Assembly: GCA_036274645.1 (NCBI GenBank)
Contig: DASUFH010000052.1
Span: 1-12,382 of the forward strand
Direction: 5' to 3'
DNA from: DASUFH01 sp036274645
GTDB lineage: Bacteria > Acidobacteriota > Terriglobia > 20CM-2-55-15
Length of the DNA: 12,382 nt
Part shown: positions 6,206-12,382 of the stretch, in pieces
Layout of the letters: the number at the start of each line of letters is the position of its first letter
How positions within the stretch are numbered: the first letter of the stretch is position 1
Made by a program: the position numbers and the translations under genes
Notes under the pieces: model-generated
Databases searched by the model: none
The model's input: only the letters and a program-made list of their open reading frames with translations
Told to the model about the DNA's origin: nothing

Positions 6206-6826
6206 ATGAAATGGATTCGAGGAGTTGTTGTAATCGCAATCGCGCTAAACCTCTCCGCGTGTAGCTCCGCTACGGCGGACAATGAGGGCGCCGACGCCCG
6301 TCCGGCGCCGAGTCAGGCCGCCAGGGTCACACTGCCTGCCGGCACAACGATCCGGGTGACGCTCAGTACCGGAGTCGGCACGGACAGCAGCGCGCCGGGA
6401 TCCGAGTTCACAGCAACGCTGGCGGAGCCCATCCTGGTCAATGGCAAAACGGTCTTCAAACGCGGCGCGGAGGTTGTCGGACGCGTGATTGATGTGCAAA
6501 AGCCCGGACGGGTGAAGGGACGCGCAAGCCTCAGCCTCGAACTGGCGTCGATCGACCATGAAGGCAAGGCCATTGCCGTAGACACCCAGACCTATGTCGG
6601 TGTCGCTCGTTCAACCACCAAACGCGACGCTACCGTCATCGGTGGCGCGGCCGGACTCGGCGCCGCAGTGGGCGCCATCACGGGAGGCGGCAAGGGCGCC
6701 GCGGCCGGCGCCGCGATCGGCGGCGGAAGCGGAACTGGCGTGGTTCTGGCCACGCGCGGCGACGATCTGCACTACCCGCCTGAAACGCGGCTGACCTTCG
6801 TGTTGGCCAAGGCGGCGACTCTTTGA
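6206..6826 (+). CDS. glycine-zipper lipoprotein of unknown function
   Basis: 206 residues. A lipoprotein signal has lipobox LSAC (Cys19). A short Ser/Ala/Pro linker leads to a beta-rich domain (about 40-135) with PAGTTIRVTLSTGVGTDSS, GSEFTATLAEPILVNGKTVFK, GAEVVGRV and GRVKGRASLSLELASI, a pattern I associate with uncharacterised Acidobacteriota lipoproteins. Residues 144-179 form a glycine zipper (GGAAGLGAAVGAITGGGKG...), a membrane-associating or oligomerising segment in many outer-membrane-associated proteins. AAGGAGGT sits six bases before the ATG, so the start is firm. It is the first gene after the sigma54 promoter and thus the probable main output of the adjacent two-component system. 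Its biochemical role is unknown; an envelope structural or stress role is a guess. Confidence 0.83.
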   Translation: MKWIRGVVVIAIALNLSACSSATADNEGADARPAPSQAARVTLPAGTTIRVTLSTGVGTDSSAPGSEFTATLAEPILVNGKTVFKRGAEVVGRVIDVQKPGRVKGRASLSLELASIDHEGKAIAVDTQTYVGVARSTTKRDATVIGGAAGLGAAVGAITGGGKGAAAGAAIGGGSGTGVVLATRGDDLHYPPETRLTFVLAKAATL

Positions 6827-6854
6827 TTCACGAAACGAAGTGAGGACTGGTTCT

Positions 6855-7124
6855 ATGAGACTGTTTATCGGCAACATTCCACTCGCCTACGGCGAAATGG
6901 AGCTAAGGCAGTGGCTCGAAGGACTCGGCCACTCCGTCACCGCAACTGAAGTTGTCCGGGACCGCCTGACGGGAAACTCGCGCGGATTCGGATTCGTTGA
7001 AATCGACGGACCATCGGATCTGCAGGCAATGCTGAAACGATTGAGCGGCCAGCGACTCGCTGGCCGCGTGCTCACCATCGGCCCCGCTACTCCCCGATTC
7101 CGCATGACCCCCGGCCACGCATAA
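6855..7124 (+). CDS. small RRM-type RNA-binding protein
   Basis: 89 residues, essentially one RNA recognition motif. RNP2 is LFIGNI (3-8) and RNP1 is RGFGFVEI (43-50), with the aromatic residues needed for stacking on RNA bases. The C-terminus is short and basic, without the Gly-rich tail common in cyanobacterial Rbp proteins. The start is the ATG before RLFIGN, with TGAGGA eight bases upstream; five further upstream residues are open but lack support. It lies 28 bases after the lipoprotein stop with no terminator between, so the two are probably co-transcribed. Single-RRM proteins occur in several phyla and bind RNA post-transcriptionally; targets are unknown. Confidence 0.9.
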   Translation: MRLFIGNIPLAYGEMELRQWLEGLGHSVTATEVVRDRLTGNSRGFGFVEIDGPSDLQAMLKRLSGQRLAGRVLTIGPATPRFRMTPGHA

Positions 7125-7133
7125 CTCCCCCCG

Positions 7134-7162
7134 GCCGCCCGGGGTATTTTTCCCCGGGCGGC
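7134..7162 (+). terminator. strong hairpin after the RRM gene, probable terminator without U tract
   Basis: Starting ten bases after the stop codon, an 11-bp perfect stem (GCCGCCCGGGG with CCCCGGGCGGC) encloses the loop TATTTTT. The stem is all G/C and very stable, but the following bases are GCCCCCCTCTTC, not a T run. Position and strength suggest 3' end formation or mRNA protection for the 6206-7124 operon. Confidence 0.55.
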
Positions 7163-7266
7163 GCCCCCCTCTTCTGGCAGGACAGGAATTAAGTCTCTGA
7201 AACGACGACGTGAAGGCGATGGAAAGGCGAATGCCCTAACCCCACTCACTGGAGGTACGAAAGGCC

Positions 7267-8208
7267 ATGACGATCATTCAGAAGATTGCGGCTGGGGCTG
7301 GAGTCGGACTCCTCGTGCTGGCTTCCCAGTTCTATGGAGACTGGTCCGCGCGTTCGCAGTCCGACATGCGGGCCCGGGAACTCGAAAACGAAATCCAGAA
7401 TCTGCGTGACGCCAACGCCGCCCGCATTGAAGAGCTGAGTCTTGAGCTGGACATGGTTCAGAGCCGGGTCGGCATCACCGCCGCAGACGTCCGGAAAGCG
7501 CAGGAACAGACGGTCGCCGCAAAGCGCGAGCAGGCGCGGGCGGTCGCCGCGTTGCGCGAGACACTCGATGAACACGAACGATCCGTGGATTCGTTGCGCC
7601 GCGAATCCGGCGCCAAGATCGCTGAAGTGCGCAGTGAAACGAATACCCAGATCGGCGCCGTCAATGATGAGGTCTCCAATGTGAAGCTCGATCTGAACTC
7701 CGTGCGCAGGGAAACCTCCCAGCAGTTTGGCGCGGTCAATGGAGAAGTCGGGGGCGTTCGATCAGACCTCAACGCCACGCGAAACGATCTCGCCGCCAGC
7801 CGGCGCGAAATCGCCGACGTGCGCGACTCGCTCGGCCGTCAGATTGCCCACAACGCCGACGAAGTGGCGGCGCTGCGCCGGAAAGGTGAACGGGACTATT
7901 TCGAATTCGACATCCGTAAAACCAAAAACAAAGATCTCGAACGTATTGCCGGCGTCCTCGTGCAGTTGAACAAGACCGACACGAAAGCCAGGAAATACGA
8001 TCTGACGCTGCAGGTCGACGACAACAAGGTTCAGAAGAAGGGACAACTTATCAACGAGCCGGTCCAGTTCTTCGTGGGCAAGAACCGGCTGCGTTACGAA
8101 CTCGTCGTGAACGCCATCGACAAAGATCGTATCCGCGGATACGTCAGCAAACCCAAGGACGGCGCCGGCGAAGGGGCGATAGCCCTGAATGACCCTGCCC
8201 GGAGGTAA
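7267..8208 (+). CDS. membrane-anchored coiled-coil protein of unknown function
   Basis: 313 residues. An N-terminal hydrophobic segment (about 7-23) without a convincing cleavage site suggests a signal anchor. Residues about 33-207 are charged, nearly continuous coiled coil, including a 25-residue-period repeat: QIGAVNDEV...LDLNSVRRE (128-149) and QFGAVNGEV...SDLNATRND (153-174). Residues 208-297 form a compact, probably beta-rich domain beginning RDYFEFDIRKTKN and containing YDLTLQVDDNKVQKKGQL and RYELVVNAIDKDRIRGYV. A GGAGGT lies ten bases before the ATG. I do not recognise the family. The architecture suggests a tether reaching into the periplasm from the inner membrane. It starts 142 bases after the RRM gene, beyond a strong hairpin, so it is probably a separate transcript. 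Confidence 0.8.
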   Translation: MTIIQKIAAGAGVGLLVLASQFYGDWSARSQSDMRARELENEIQNLRDANAARIEELSLELDMVQSRVGITAADVRKAQEQTVAAKREQARAVAALRETLDEHERSVDSLRRESGAKIAEVRSETNTQIGAVNDEVSNVKLDLNSVRRETSQQFGAVNGEVGGVRSDLNATRNDLAASRREIADVRDSLGRQIAHNADEVAALRRKGERDYFEFDIRKTKNKDLERIAGVLVQLNKTDTKARKYDLTLQVDDNKVQKKGQLINEPVQFFVGKNRLRYELVVNAIDKDRIRGYVSKPKDGAGEGAIALNDPARR

Positions 8209-8302
8209 GGTCCTGTCGAGCGCGGACGCGGCCGGGCGAACGGACTGTGGTTGATTTCGCCCCTGCCGCCTCGCGCTTCGCCCAGCGTTCATTTCCGCCG
8301 AA

Positions 8303-8341
8303 CCCGGGAATGGCGCCGATTGGCGCCGAAGCCATCCCGGG
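8303..8341. repeat. imperfect palindrome with nested 10-bp tandem repeat, upstream of the beta-barrel gene
   Basis: Outer arms CCCGGGA(A)TGGC and GCCATCCCGGG pair over 11 bp with one bulged A. Inside, TGGCGCCGAT is followed directly by TGGCGCCGAA, and GCC-GATT-GGC forms an inner stem. It lies 13 bases before a candidate -10 element. It could be a terminator for the preceding gene or an operator; there is no T run after it. Confidence 0.45.
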
Positions 8342-8354
8342 CGGACTCGTCGCG

Positions 8355-8360
8355 TACAAT
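8355..8360 (+). promoter_or_regulatory. candidate -10 element of the beta-barrel gene
   Basis: TACAAT lies 30 bases before the ATG at 8391 in otherwise GC-rich sequence. No recognisable -35 hexamer lies 16-18 bases upstream; the palindrome at 8303-8341 occupies that space. Confidence 0.4.
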
Positions 8361-8390
8361 AGCGCGCGCAAACTATCTGGAAGGAGCTGC

Positions 8391-8861
8391 ATGACAACAA
8401 ACAACAGGAAGGTATTGGTCGGTCTCTTGGTCACGGTGGCATGTGTTTTCGCGATGTCGGGCACGGCCGAGGCGCAATCCCGGGGGATTCGTGTCGGGAT
8501 CAGCGCAAATCCGGAACAGGTCTACTTTGGCGCGCATGCGGATGTGGCCGAGGTCGTTCAGGAACTCTGGTTTCGTCCCAATTTCGAGGCCGGTTTTGGA
8601 GACGGCCTCACCCTCATCACGCTCAATGGTGAGTTCGTCTATCACTTCCCCCTCAGCAATACCGAATGGCGTCCGTATGTCGGCGCCGGACCGGCGGCCG
8701 TCATCGGTACTTTTTCCAACTCGTCGGGCCGGCATTCGCACTTCGGACCCGGCTTCAATTTCCTGTTCGGCATCGAAAAGCCCAAAGGCCTTCTCGCCGA
8801 AATCAAGGTCGGCGCCATCGACAGCGCCGATTTCAAATTCGGCATCGGCTGGACGTGGTAA
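8391..8861 (+). CDS. small outer-membrane beta-barrel protein
   Basis: 156 residues. A signal peptide with hydrophobic LVGLLVTVACVFAMSG ends at AEA-Q (28/29). The mature part shows alternating hydrophobic strands with turns, as in small OmpW/OmpX-like barrels: GIRVGISANP, LWFRPNFEAGFG, LTLITLNGEFVYHF, RPYVGAGPAAVIG, HFGPGFNFLFGIE and a last strand FKFGIGWTW. It ends in an aromatic residue, as expected of the BAM recognition signal. The start before TTNNRK is chosen because AAGGAG lies four bases upstream and a signal peptide follows; a longer open frame upstream adds no signal-like sequence. The function of the barrel is unknown. Confidence 0.82.
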   Translation: MTTNNRKVLVGLLVTVACVFAMSGTAEAQSRGIRVGISANPEQVYFGAHADVAEVVQELWFRPNFEAGFGDGLTLITLNGEFVYHFPLSNTEWRPYVGAGPAAVIGTFSNSSGRHSHFGPGFNFLFGIEKPKGLLAEIKVGAIDSADFKFGIGWTW

Positions 8862-8906
8862 TCCGCTCCTGACCCACCAATCCCACTGGCTGCTTACAAG
8901 CGCGTA

Positions 8907-8944
8907 GGACGCGCCGGCGTGATTTACTTTGCGCCGGCGTGTCC
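8907..8944. terminator. strong hairpin between the beta-barrel gene and the next gene
   Basis: GGACGCGCCGGCG and CGCCGGCGTGTCC form a 13-bp stem with one G-T wobble and a 12-base loop. Equivalently, GCGCCGGCGTG occurs twice, 20 bases apart (8911 and 8931). It lies 45 bases after the beta-barrel stop and 54 bases before the next ATG. No T run follows, so it may be a terminator without U tract, an mRNA-stabilising hairpin, or an operator pair. Confidence 0.5.
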
Positions 8945-8998
8945 CCGCCATAGCCTTCCCGAAGCCGAACGTGTCGACAGATTCCGAAAGGGGAAGGC

Positions 8999-9706
8999 AT
9001 GAAAAGACTACTCGCGGTATTTATGGCGCTGGCGGTCGGCGCTGGCGCCTACGCTCAGAACCCGGCCCATACGACGGCGGAACCCCAGTCCTACAAAGCC
9101 GGAAAGACAGACCTGGCCATTGCCACACCCGTCACGGACATGGTCGAGGTCGGATACGACGTGCGGGAACGGATGGAACTTTTCGTTCCCGCCACCAACC
9201 GGCTTCTGGCGGCCTTCGTGCCGGCGCGCGACATGGCGCTCCTGGCGGACGGACAGCCGCCGGCCGGACTGAAGCGATACGCGATGGCGCAGATCCCCCG
9301 CCAGAGCGAATACGTCGATATCGAATCCAGGGAATTCGCGGCTCTTGTGGAAACCGTCAAAGCCCAGTTCACCGGGCCACAGGCCTCCGACGCGTTCCAG
9401 TCCGCTCGCCAGGAACTCAACCGCCGCCTGAAGTCCATGGACGTCGAGACGCCGGCGCCGGTCGCCGAACCCGGCCAGCTGGCGCCATTCTTCTCCAAAG
9501 AAGACGCCTATGGCTTTGGAATGGTTTCCGCCGTCTCCATCGGCGACAAAACCACCGACGTCGCCATGGGGGGCGCGGTTGTGCGGCTGAAAAAGAAGGT
9601 CGTGTTTCTCTATCTCTACACGGAATACCGGCAGGAAGAAACGATGACCTGGCTGCGCAGGGCTACCGAACAGTGGACCAACGCGCTGCTCGCGCTAAAT
9701 AAATAG
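8999..9706 (+). CDS. exported protein of unknown function
   Basis: 235 residues. A clear signal peptide (MKRLLAVFMALAVGAGAYA, cleavage near residue 19/20) gives a periplasmic or surface protein. The mature part has a Val/Pro-rich stretch (residues about 59-78), a helical stretch EFAALVETVKAQF...FQSARQELNRRLKSM (about 112-145), a Gly/Val-rich beta segment (GFGMVSAVSIGDKTTDVAMGGAVVRL, about 172-198) and an amphipathic C-terminal helix (EETMTWLRRATEQWTNALLALNK). No catalytic motif is recognised. GGGGAAGG lies just before the ATG. Another long frame overlaps on the same strand but has no signal or sensible composition. It is the third envelope gene in a row here. Confidence 0.8.
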   Translation: MKRLLAVFMALAVGAGAYAQNPAHTTAEPQSYKAGKTDLAIATPVTDMVEVGYDVRERMELFVPATNRLLAAFVPARDMALLADGQPPAGLKRYAMAQIPRQSEYVDIESREFAALVETVKAQFTGPQASDAFQSARQELNRRLKSMDVETPAPVAEPGQLAPFFSKEDAYGFGMVSAVSIGDKTTDVAMGGAVVRLKKKVVFLYLYTEYRQEETMTWLRRATEQWTNALLALNK

Positions 9707-9766
9707 CTTTACGCAACACCCGCCTGCCTGTAGGGGCGGTCATAAGCAGACGGGAACCTCGAGGCA

Positions 9767-9795
9767 TTGTCGTTCCGGGAAAAACCCTGTATAAA
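9767..9795 (+). promoter_or_regulatory. sigma70-type promoter of the SGNH hydrolase gene
   Basis: TTGTCG (9767-9772), a 17-base spacer and TATAAA (9790-9795) resemble TTGACA-N17-TATAAT. The spacer contains TTCCGGGAA (9773-9781), a possible operator. The predicted start is about 30 bases before the ATG at 9834. Confidence 0.55.
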
Positions 9796-9833
9796 ATCGG
9801 TTCCGGCTTTCATCAAACAAGGAGTTCTCCGAA

Positions 9834-10697
9834 ATGACACGACCCGTTTGCGCCTCCAGCGCGGCTGCTCGCTCCGACAGGAAGGCAATAACGATCCATC
9901 TGGCGTTGCTGGCTTCTCTCGTGATACTGGCTCCTGGCCTCGCGCCGCCCGCTCAGGCGCAGCGGGCCGGACCGGCCGCTGCGGATCAGCCCGTTGCGCG
10001 AACCGATCAGAATTCTCTTACCGCGCACGCGCAACTGCGCGAAAAGGCAAAACAGGGCCGGGTCGATATCTACTTCGAAGGCGACTCCATCGTGCGCCGG
10101 TGGGGCGCGACCGACTATCCGCAGCTGCTGGCAAACTGGAAGGAAAACTTCTTCGGCTGGAACGCGGCTGACTTTGGCTGGGGCGCCGATACAACCCAGA
10201 ATGTCCTCTGGCGTCTGAACGATGGAGAACTGGATGGCGTTAATCCGAAAATCATCGTGCTGCTTGCCGGGACCAACAACATCGGAAGCGGTCCACAACG
10301 CGGCGCCATCGACGGGAAAGTGGCCGATGTCACTGCGGGATTGAAAGCCATCATCGATGTCATGAAGGCCAAGGCGCCCAACGCCGTCATCATCGTTACC
10401 GCCATTTTCCCGCGCAACGACAACATGAGCGCGATCCCGATCATCGATCGCGTCAACGCCAATCTGGAAAAACTGGCCGACGGCAAAAAGGTCCGCTACC
10501 TCAACATCAACAGCAAGCTCGCGGACAAGGACGGCAAACTCTTCGACGGCATGATGGGAGACCGCCTGCATCCCACGCTGCAGGGATATCAGGTGTGGGC
10601 GGACGCGCTGAAGCCGATCTTCACGGAGATTCTCGGACCGCCGGCCAAAGAAGACCACGCGCCGCCTCCGACCGGCGATCCCAGCGCCCGGAAGTAG
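9834..10697 (+). CDS. exported SGNH/GDSL-family hydrolase (esterase / acetylhydrolase-like)
   Basis: 287 residues. A long n-region and hydrophobic core (about 20-40) end at AQA-Q (42/43), so the enzyme is exported. SGNH blocks are present: block I IYFEGDSIVRRW (nucleophile Ser85), block II DFGWGADTTQNVLWRL (Gly118 region), block III LLAGTNNIG (Asn148) and block V MGDRLHPTLQGY (Asp243, His246). These define a serine esterase acting on ester or acetyl groups; the GTNN form is shared with platelet-activating-factor acetylhydrolase-like and carbohydrate-deacetylating members. The Pro-rich C-terminal tail (268-287) is probably unstructured. AAGGAG lies nine bases before the ATG. It is probably monocistronic, convergent with the TetR gene 7 bases downstream. 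The substrate cannot be told from sequence. Confidence 0.93.
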   Translation: MTRPVCASSAAARSDRKAITIHLALLASLVILAPGLAPPAQAQRAGPAAADQPVARTDQNSLTAHAQLREKAKQGRVDIYFEGDSIVRRWGATDYPQLLANWKENFFGWNAADFGWGADTTQNVLWRLNDGELDGVNPKIIVLLAGTNNIGSGPQRGAIDGKVADVTAGLKAIIDVMKAKAPNAVIIVTAIFPRNDNMSAIPIIDRVNANLEKLADGKKVRYLNINSKLADKDGKLFDGMMGDRLHPTLQGYQVWADALKPIFTEILGPPAKEDHAPPPTGDPSARK

Positions 10698-10704
10698 TGG
10701 GATT

Positions 10705-11457
10705 TCAGTTTCGTTTTCCGGAACTCGTCGTCTTGCGCCGGACGGGGCCGGCGCGCATGCCTTCCAGAAAGATCGTGACGAAACTCCGGGCCACCGTGTC
10801 GGGCGAATATTTCTTGTGGCTCGACATGCCGACGATCTGCTGACGAATGACATAGCCGAAAAGCATGGCTCCAAACGCGACCACCGCATGCGTCGGATCG
10901 ATCCGGCGGAATGCGCCCTCTCGAATCCGCAGTGAAATGTAGTCGAGCGTGGGCTGCTCCACTCGCAACTGCCGTTCGATGACGACTTCCGGCCCTTCGT
11001 ATTGTTCCAGCGCGCTGTACAGAATCAGTCGCGTAATGGACCAGTCGTTTTCGAACCGGGTCAGCAACCCCTGCGCCAGCGCCTCAAAAAATCCTTCGTC
11101 ATCACGGCGCGCGGCGCATTTCCGCATCTGATCCAGGGCGGTCTGGCGGTTGCGGGCCAGCTTTTCCTCCAGGGTGGCGCGATAGAGTCCGGCCTTGCTC
11201 CCGAAGTGTCGGTACAGAACGGCCTCGTGCACGCCGGCTTCATTGGCAAGTTCTCGCGTTGTCGTTCCGCTGAAGCCGTGCTGCGCAAAGAGAGCCTCCG
11301 CCGCGTCGAGGATCTGGCGGCGGCGCCGGAGGGTAATTTCCCTTGTTCCGGGGGGAGAGGTCGCCGGTTCCGGCCGTTTCTTCTGAGGAGAGTGGGGCGG
11401 TTCTGGCCTTTTCTTCAATGGATTCTCTGGCGATCTCGGGCGCCGTGACACCAACAC
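10705..11457 (-). CDS. TetR/AcrR-family transcriptional regulator
   Basis: Up to 250 residues. The DNA-binding domain is at about 45-92, with ILDAAEALFAQHGFSGTTTREL and NEAGVHEAVLYRHFGSKAGLY, the typical TetR helix-turn-helix. The rest (about 95-235) is the helical ligand-binding and dimer region. The N-terminal 40 residues are Pro/Lys/Arg-rich and contain a near repeat, KKRPEPPHSP and KKRPEPATSP, unusual for the family. The start is uncertain: GTG at 11457 is the longest choice, TTG and GTG follow directly, and no good Shine-Dalgarno is visible; a start nearer residue 14 is possible. The ligand and targets are unknown. The gene is convergent with the hydrolase and divergent from the response regulator; TetR proteins often repress a divergent neighbour or themselves. 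Confidence 0.9.
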   Translation of the reverse strand: MLVSRRPRSPENPLKKRPEPPHSPQKKRPEPATSPPGTREITLRRRRQILDAAEALFAQHGFSGTTTRELANEAGVHEAVLYRHFGSKAGLYRATLEEKLARNRQTALDQMRKCAARRDDEGFFEALAQGLLTRFENDWSITRLILYSALEQYEGPEVVIERQLRVEQPTLDYISLRIREGAFRRIDPTHAVVAFGAMLFGYVIRQQIVGMSSHKKYSPDTVARSFVTIFLEGMRAGPVRRKTTSSGKRN

Positions 11458-11496
11458 GGAACGCGTAAGTTACCTGGCACAAGAGTTTCGTCGAGA

Positions 11497-11512
11497 TTGC
11501 CCGCCGCGGCAA
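11497..11512. promoter_or_regulatory. possible operator dyad upstream of the TetR gene
   Basis: TTGCC-CGCCGC-GGCAA is a 16-base dyad about 40 bases upstream of the TetR start, in the divergent region. TetR proteins usually bind such palindromes near their own promoters. The arms are only 5 bp, so chance occurrence is possible. Confidence 0.25.
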
Positions 11513-11573
11513 CAGGATCTTCGTGTTGGGCAAGACTTCAAACGGAAACGCTCCGCGCGATCATTACGAAAGA

Positions 11574-11618
11574 TTCAGAGAAACTTCAGACAATTGAAAG
11601 ACTCTGCGCGGCTATATT
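11574..11618 (+). promoter_or_regulatory. OmpR-type direct repeat and -10 element upstream of the response regulator
   Basis: TTCAGA occurs at 11574-11579 and again at 11585-11590, an 11-base spacing typical of tandem sites bound by winged-helix OmpR/PhoB-family dimers. A TATATT (11613-11618) about 30 bases before the start codon can serve as -10. No proper -35 hexamer is present at 16-18 bases, as is common for activator-dependent promoters. This suggests autoregulation. Confidence 0.4.
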
Positions 11619-11648
11619 CTCCGGACCCCAACGAACGATTGAACCGTG

Positions 11649-12344
11649 ATGCGCATTCTTGTGGTCGAAGACGAACAGAAGGTCGCCCGAGCCCTGCAGG
11701 AAGGACTGCAGGACGAAGGATTCAGTGTTGTTCTGGCCTTCTCGGGCGAAGACGCCTTCTTCCGGATCCATACCGAAGACTTCGACGTCATCGTTCTCGA
11801 TCTGATGCTGCCCGGGCGCGATGGATTCGAGGTGCTCAGCGCCGTCCGCCAGCGTGGCGTGAAGACACCGGTCCTGCTGTTGACGGCGCGCGACACGCTG
11901 GAAGACCGCGATCGCGGCTGGAGACAGGGGGCCGACGACTATCTGGCCAAGCCATTCGCCTTCGATGAACTGGTGTCGCGAATCCGCATCCTGCTGCGGC
12001 GGGGCCATTCGACCGATGGCCCGCGTCTCGGCATTGCCGATCTCGACATGAATCTCGTCACCCGCCGCGTTACGCGCGCCGGACGAATGATCGACCTCAC
12101 CGCTCGTGAGTTCGCCGTGCTGGAATACTTTCTGCGGCGCCAGGGGCAACTGGTCCGCCGGGACTCGCTGGCCAGCGACGTCTGGAATGAAACCATGCGC
12201 GGAACTCCACTGAACAACGTCATCGACGTTCACATCGCGAGACTGCGCCGCAAGATTGACTCGGACGGCTCCGGCAAGCTGATCCACACTGTCCGGGGCA
12301 TGGGATTCATGATCTCGGATCGCGCGGCCACGGAATCCACCTGA
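11649..12344 (+). CDS. OmpR/CusR-type winged-helix response regulator
   Basis: 231 residues from the ATG; a GTG one codon earlier is an equally possible start. The receiver domain (1-about 117) begins MRILVVEDEQKVARAL, with phospho-acceptor Asp51 in VLDLMLPGRDG, Thr79 in LLLTARD and Lys101 in DDYLAKPFAFDEL. The winged-helix DNA-binding domain (about 127-223) has LTAREFAVLEYFLRRQG, NNVIDVHIARLRRKID and HTVRGMGFMI. The receiver is closest, from memory, to the CusR/CopR/QseB group, often tied to metal or envelope stress, but the signal cannot be assigned. No clear Shine-Dalgarno is seen. An open frame without stop runs from about 12344 to the window end and may begin the cognate kinase, though no start codon is visible. 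Confidence 0.93.
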   Translation: MRILVVEDEQKVARALQEGLQDEGFSVVLAFSGEDAFFRIHTEDFDVIVLDLMLPGRDGFEVLSAVRQRGVKTPVLLLTARDTLEDRDRGWRQGADDYLAKPFAFDELVSRIRILLRRGHSTDGPRLGIADLDMNLVTRRVTRAGRMIDLTAREFAVLEYFLRRQGQLVRRDSLASDVWNETMRGTPLNNVIDVHIARLRRKIDSDGSGKLIHTVRGMGFMISDRAATEST

Positions 12345-12382
12345 CCGACTCGCGGGCTTACGAGACACCGTATCCGCGCATT

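Noticed and set aside
8929..9702. 257-residue plus-strand frame overlapping the exported protein at 8999
   Set aside because: It is Arg/Gly-rich with no domain or signal. The overlapping frame has a clean signal peptide and ribosome binding site.
11475..11490. Second sigma54-like site, TGGCAC-AAGAG-TTTCG
   Set aside because: The -12 half lacks the near-invariant GC (TC instead), it lies about 165 bases from the next gene, and no nearby activator site is seen.
11594..11618. TTGAAA/TATATT as a sigma70 promoter for the response regulator
   Set aside because: The spacer is only 13 bases, too short for sigma70; only the -10 was kept.
12345..12382. Start of a sensor kinase gene after the response regulator
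   Set aside because: A frame stays open to the window end but no start codon or domain is visible in 38 bases, so no gene was called.

Overview
The window is a GC-rich bacterial chromosome segment with twelve protein-coding genes, no RNA genes and no recognisable mobile element. Cysteine-lipobox lipoproteins, a small beta-barrel protein ending in an aromatic residue and several signal peptides point to a Gram-negative (diderm) cell. The GTTIRV...GRVKGRA-type glycine-zipper lipoprotein, the SGNH hydrolase, the small RRM protein and the run of uncharacterised envelope proteins are reminiscent of Acidobacteriota (Solibacter/Bryobacter-like). That assignment is an impression from recalled families, not a computed one.

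Layout. 1-987: 3' part of a multifunctional-type 3-hydroxyacyl-CoA dehydrogenase (beta-oxidation), cut by the window edge. 988-1246: intergenic, with a REP-like 14-bp-stem dyad. 1247-2092: unknown exported protein. 2210-5765, minus strand: a tightly packed three-gene signalling operon, transcribed NtrC-family sigma54 activator, then membrane histidine kinase, then coiled-coil lipoprotein. Its genes overlap by 4 and 10 bases and it ends in a U-tract terminator. The gene set resembles enterobacterial GlrR/GlrK/QseG (QseF/QseE/QseG), in a different order. 5766-6205: a 440-base divergent regulatory region with a full-consensus sigma54 promoter pointing away from the activator, GGGA...TCCC dyads upstream at enhancer distance, and a structured leader of about 140 bases. 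6206-7124: a glycine-zipper lipoprotein and an RRM-type RNA-binding protein. 7267-9706: three envelope proteins of unknown function (membrane-anchored coiled coil, small beta-barrel, exported protein), separated by strong hairpins. 9834-10697: exported SGNH/GDSL hydrolase with a good sigma70-type promoter, convergent with a TetR-family regulator (10705-11457, minus). 11649-12344: OmpR/CusR-type response regulator whose kinase probably lies just past the window.

How the parts may work together. The central region reads as a self-contained envelope-sensing circuit: an outer-envelope lipoprotein with ten seven-residue repeats, a HAMP-containing kinase, a sigma54 activator, and an adjacent sigma54-dependent target operon encoding a lipoprotein and an RNA-binding protein. 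The genes and promoter consensus are visible in the sequence. The wiring is inference, by analogy with GlrR-GlrK, which drives the sigma54-dependent sRNA gene glmY in E. coli. This circuit is the best candidate for an under-described system here.
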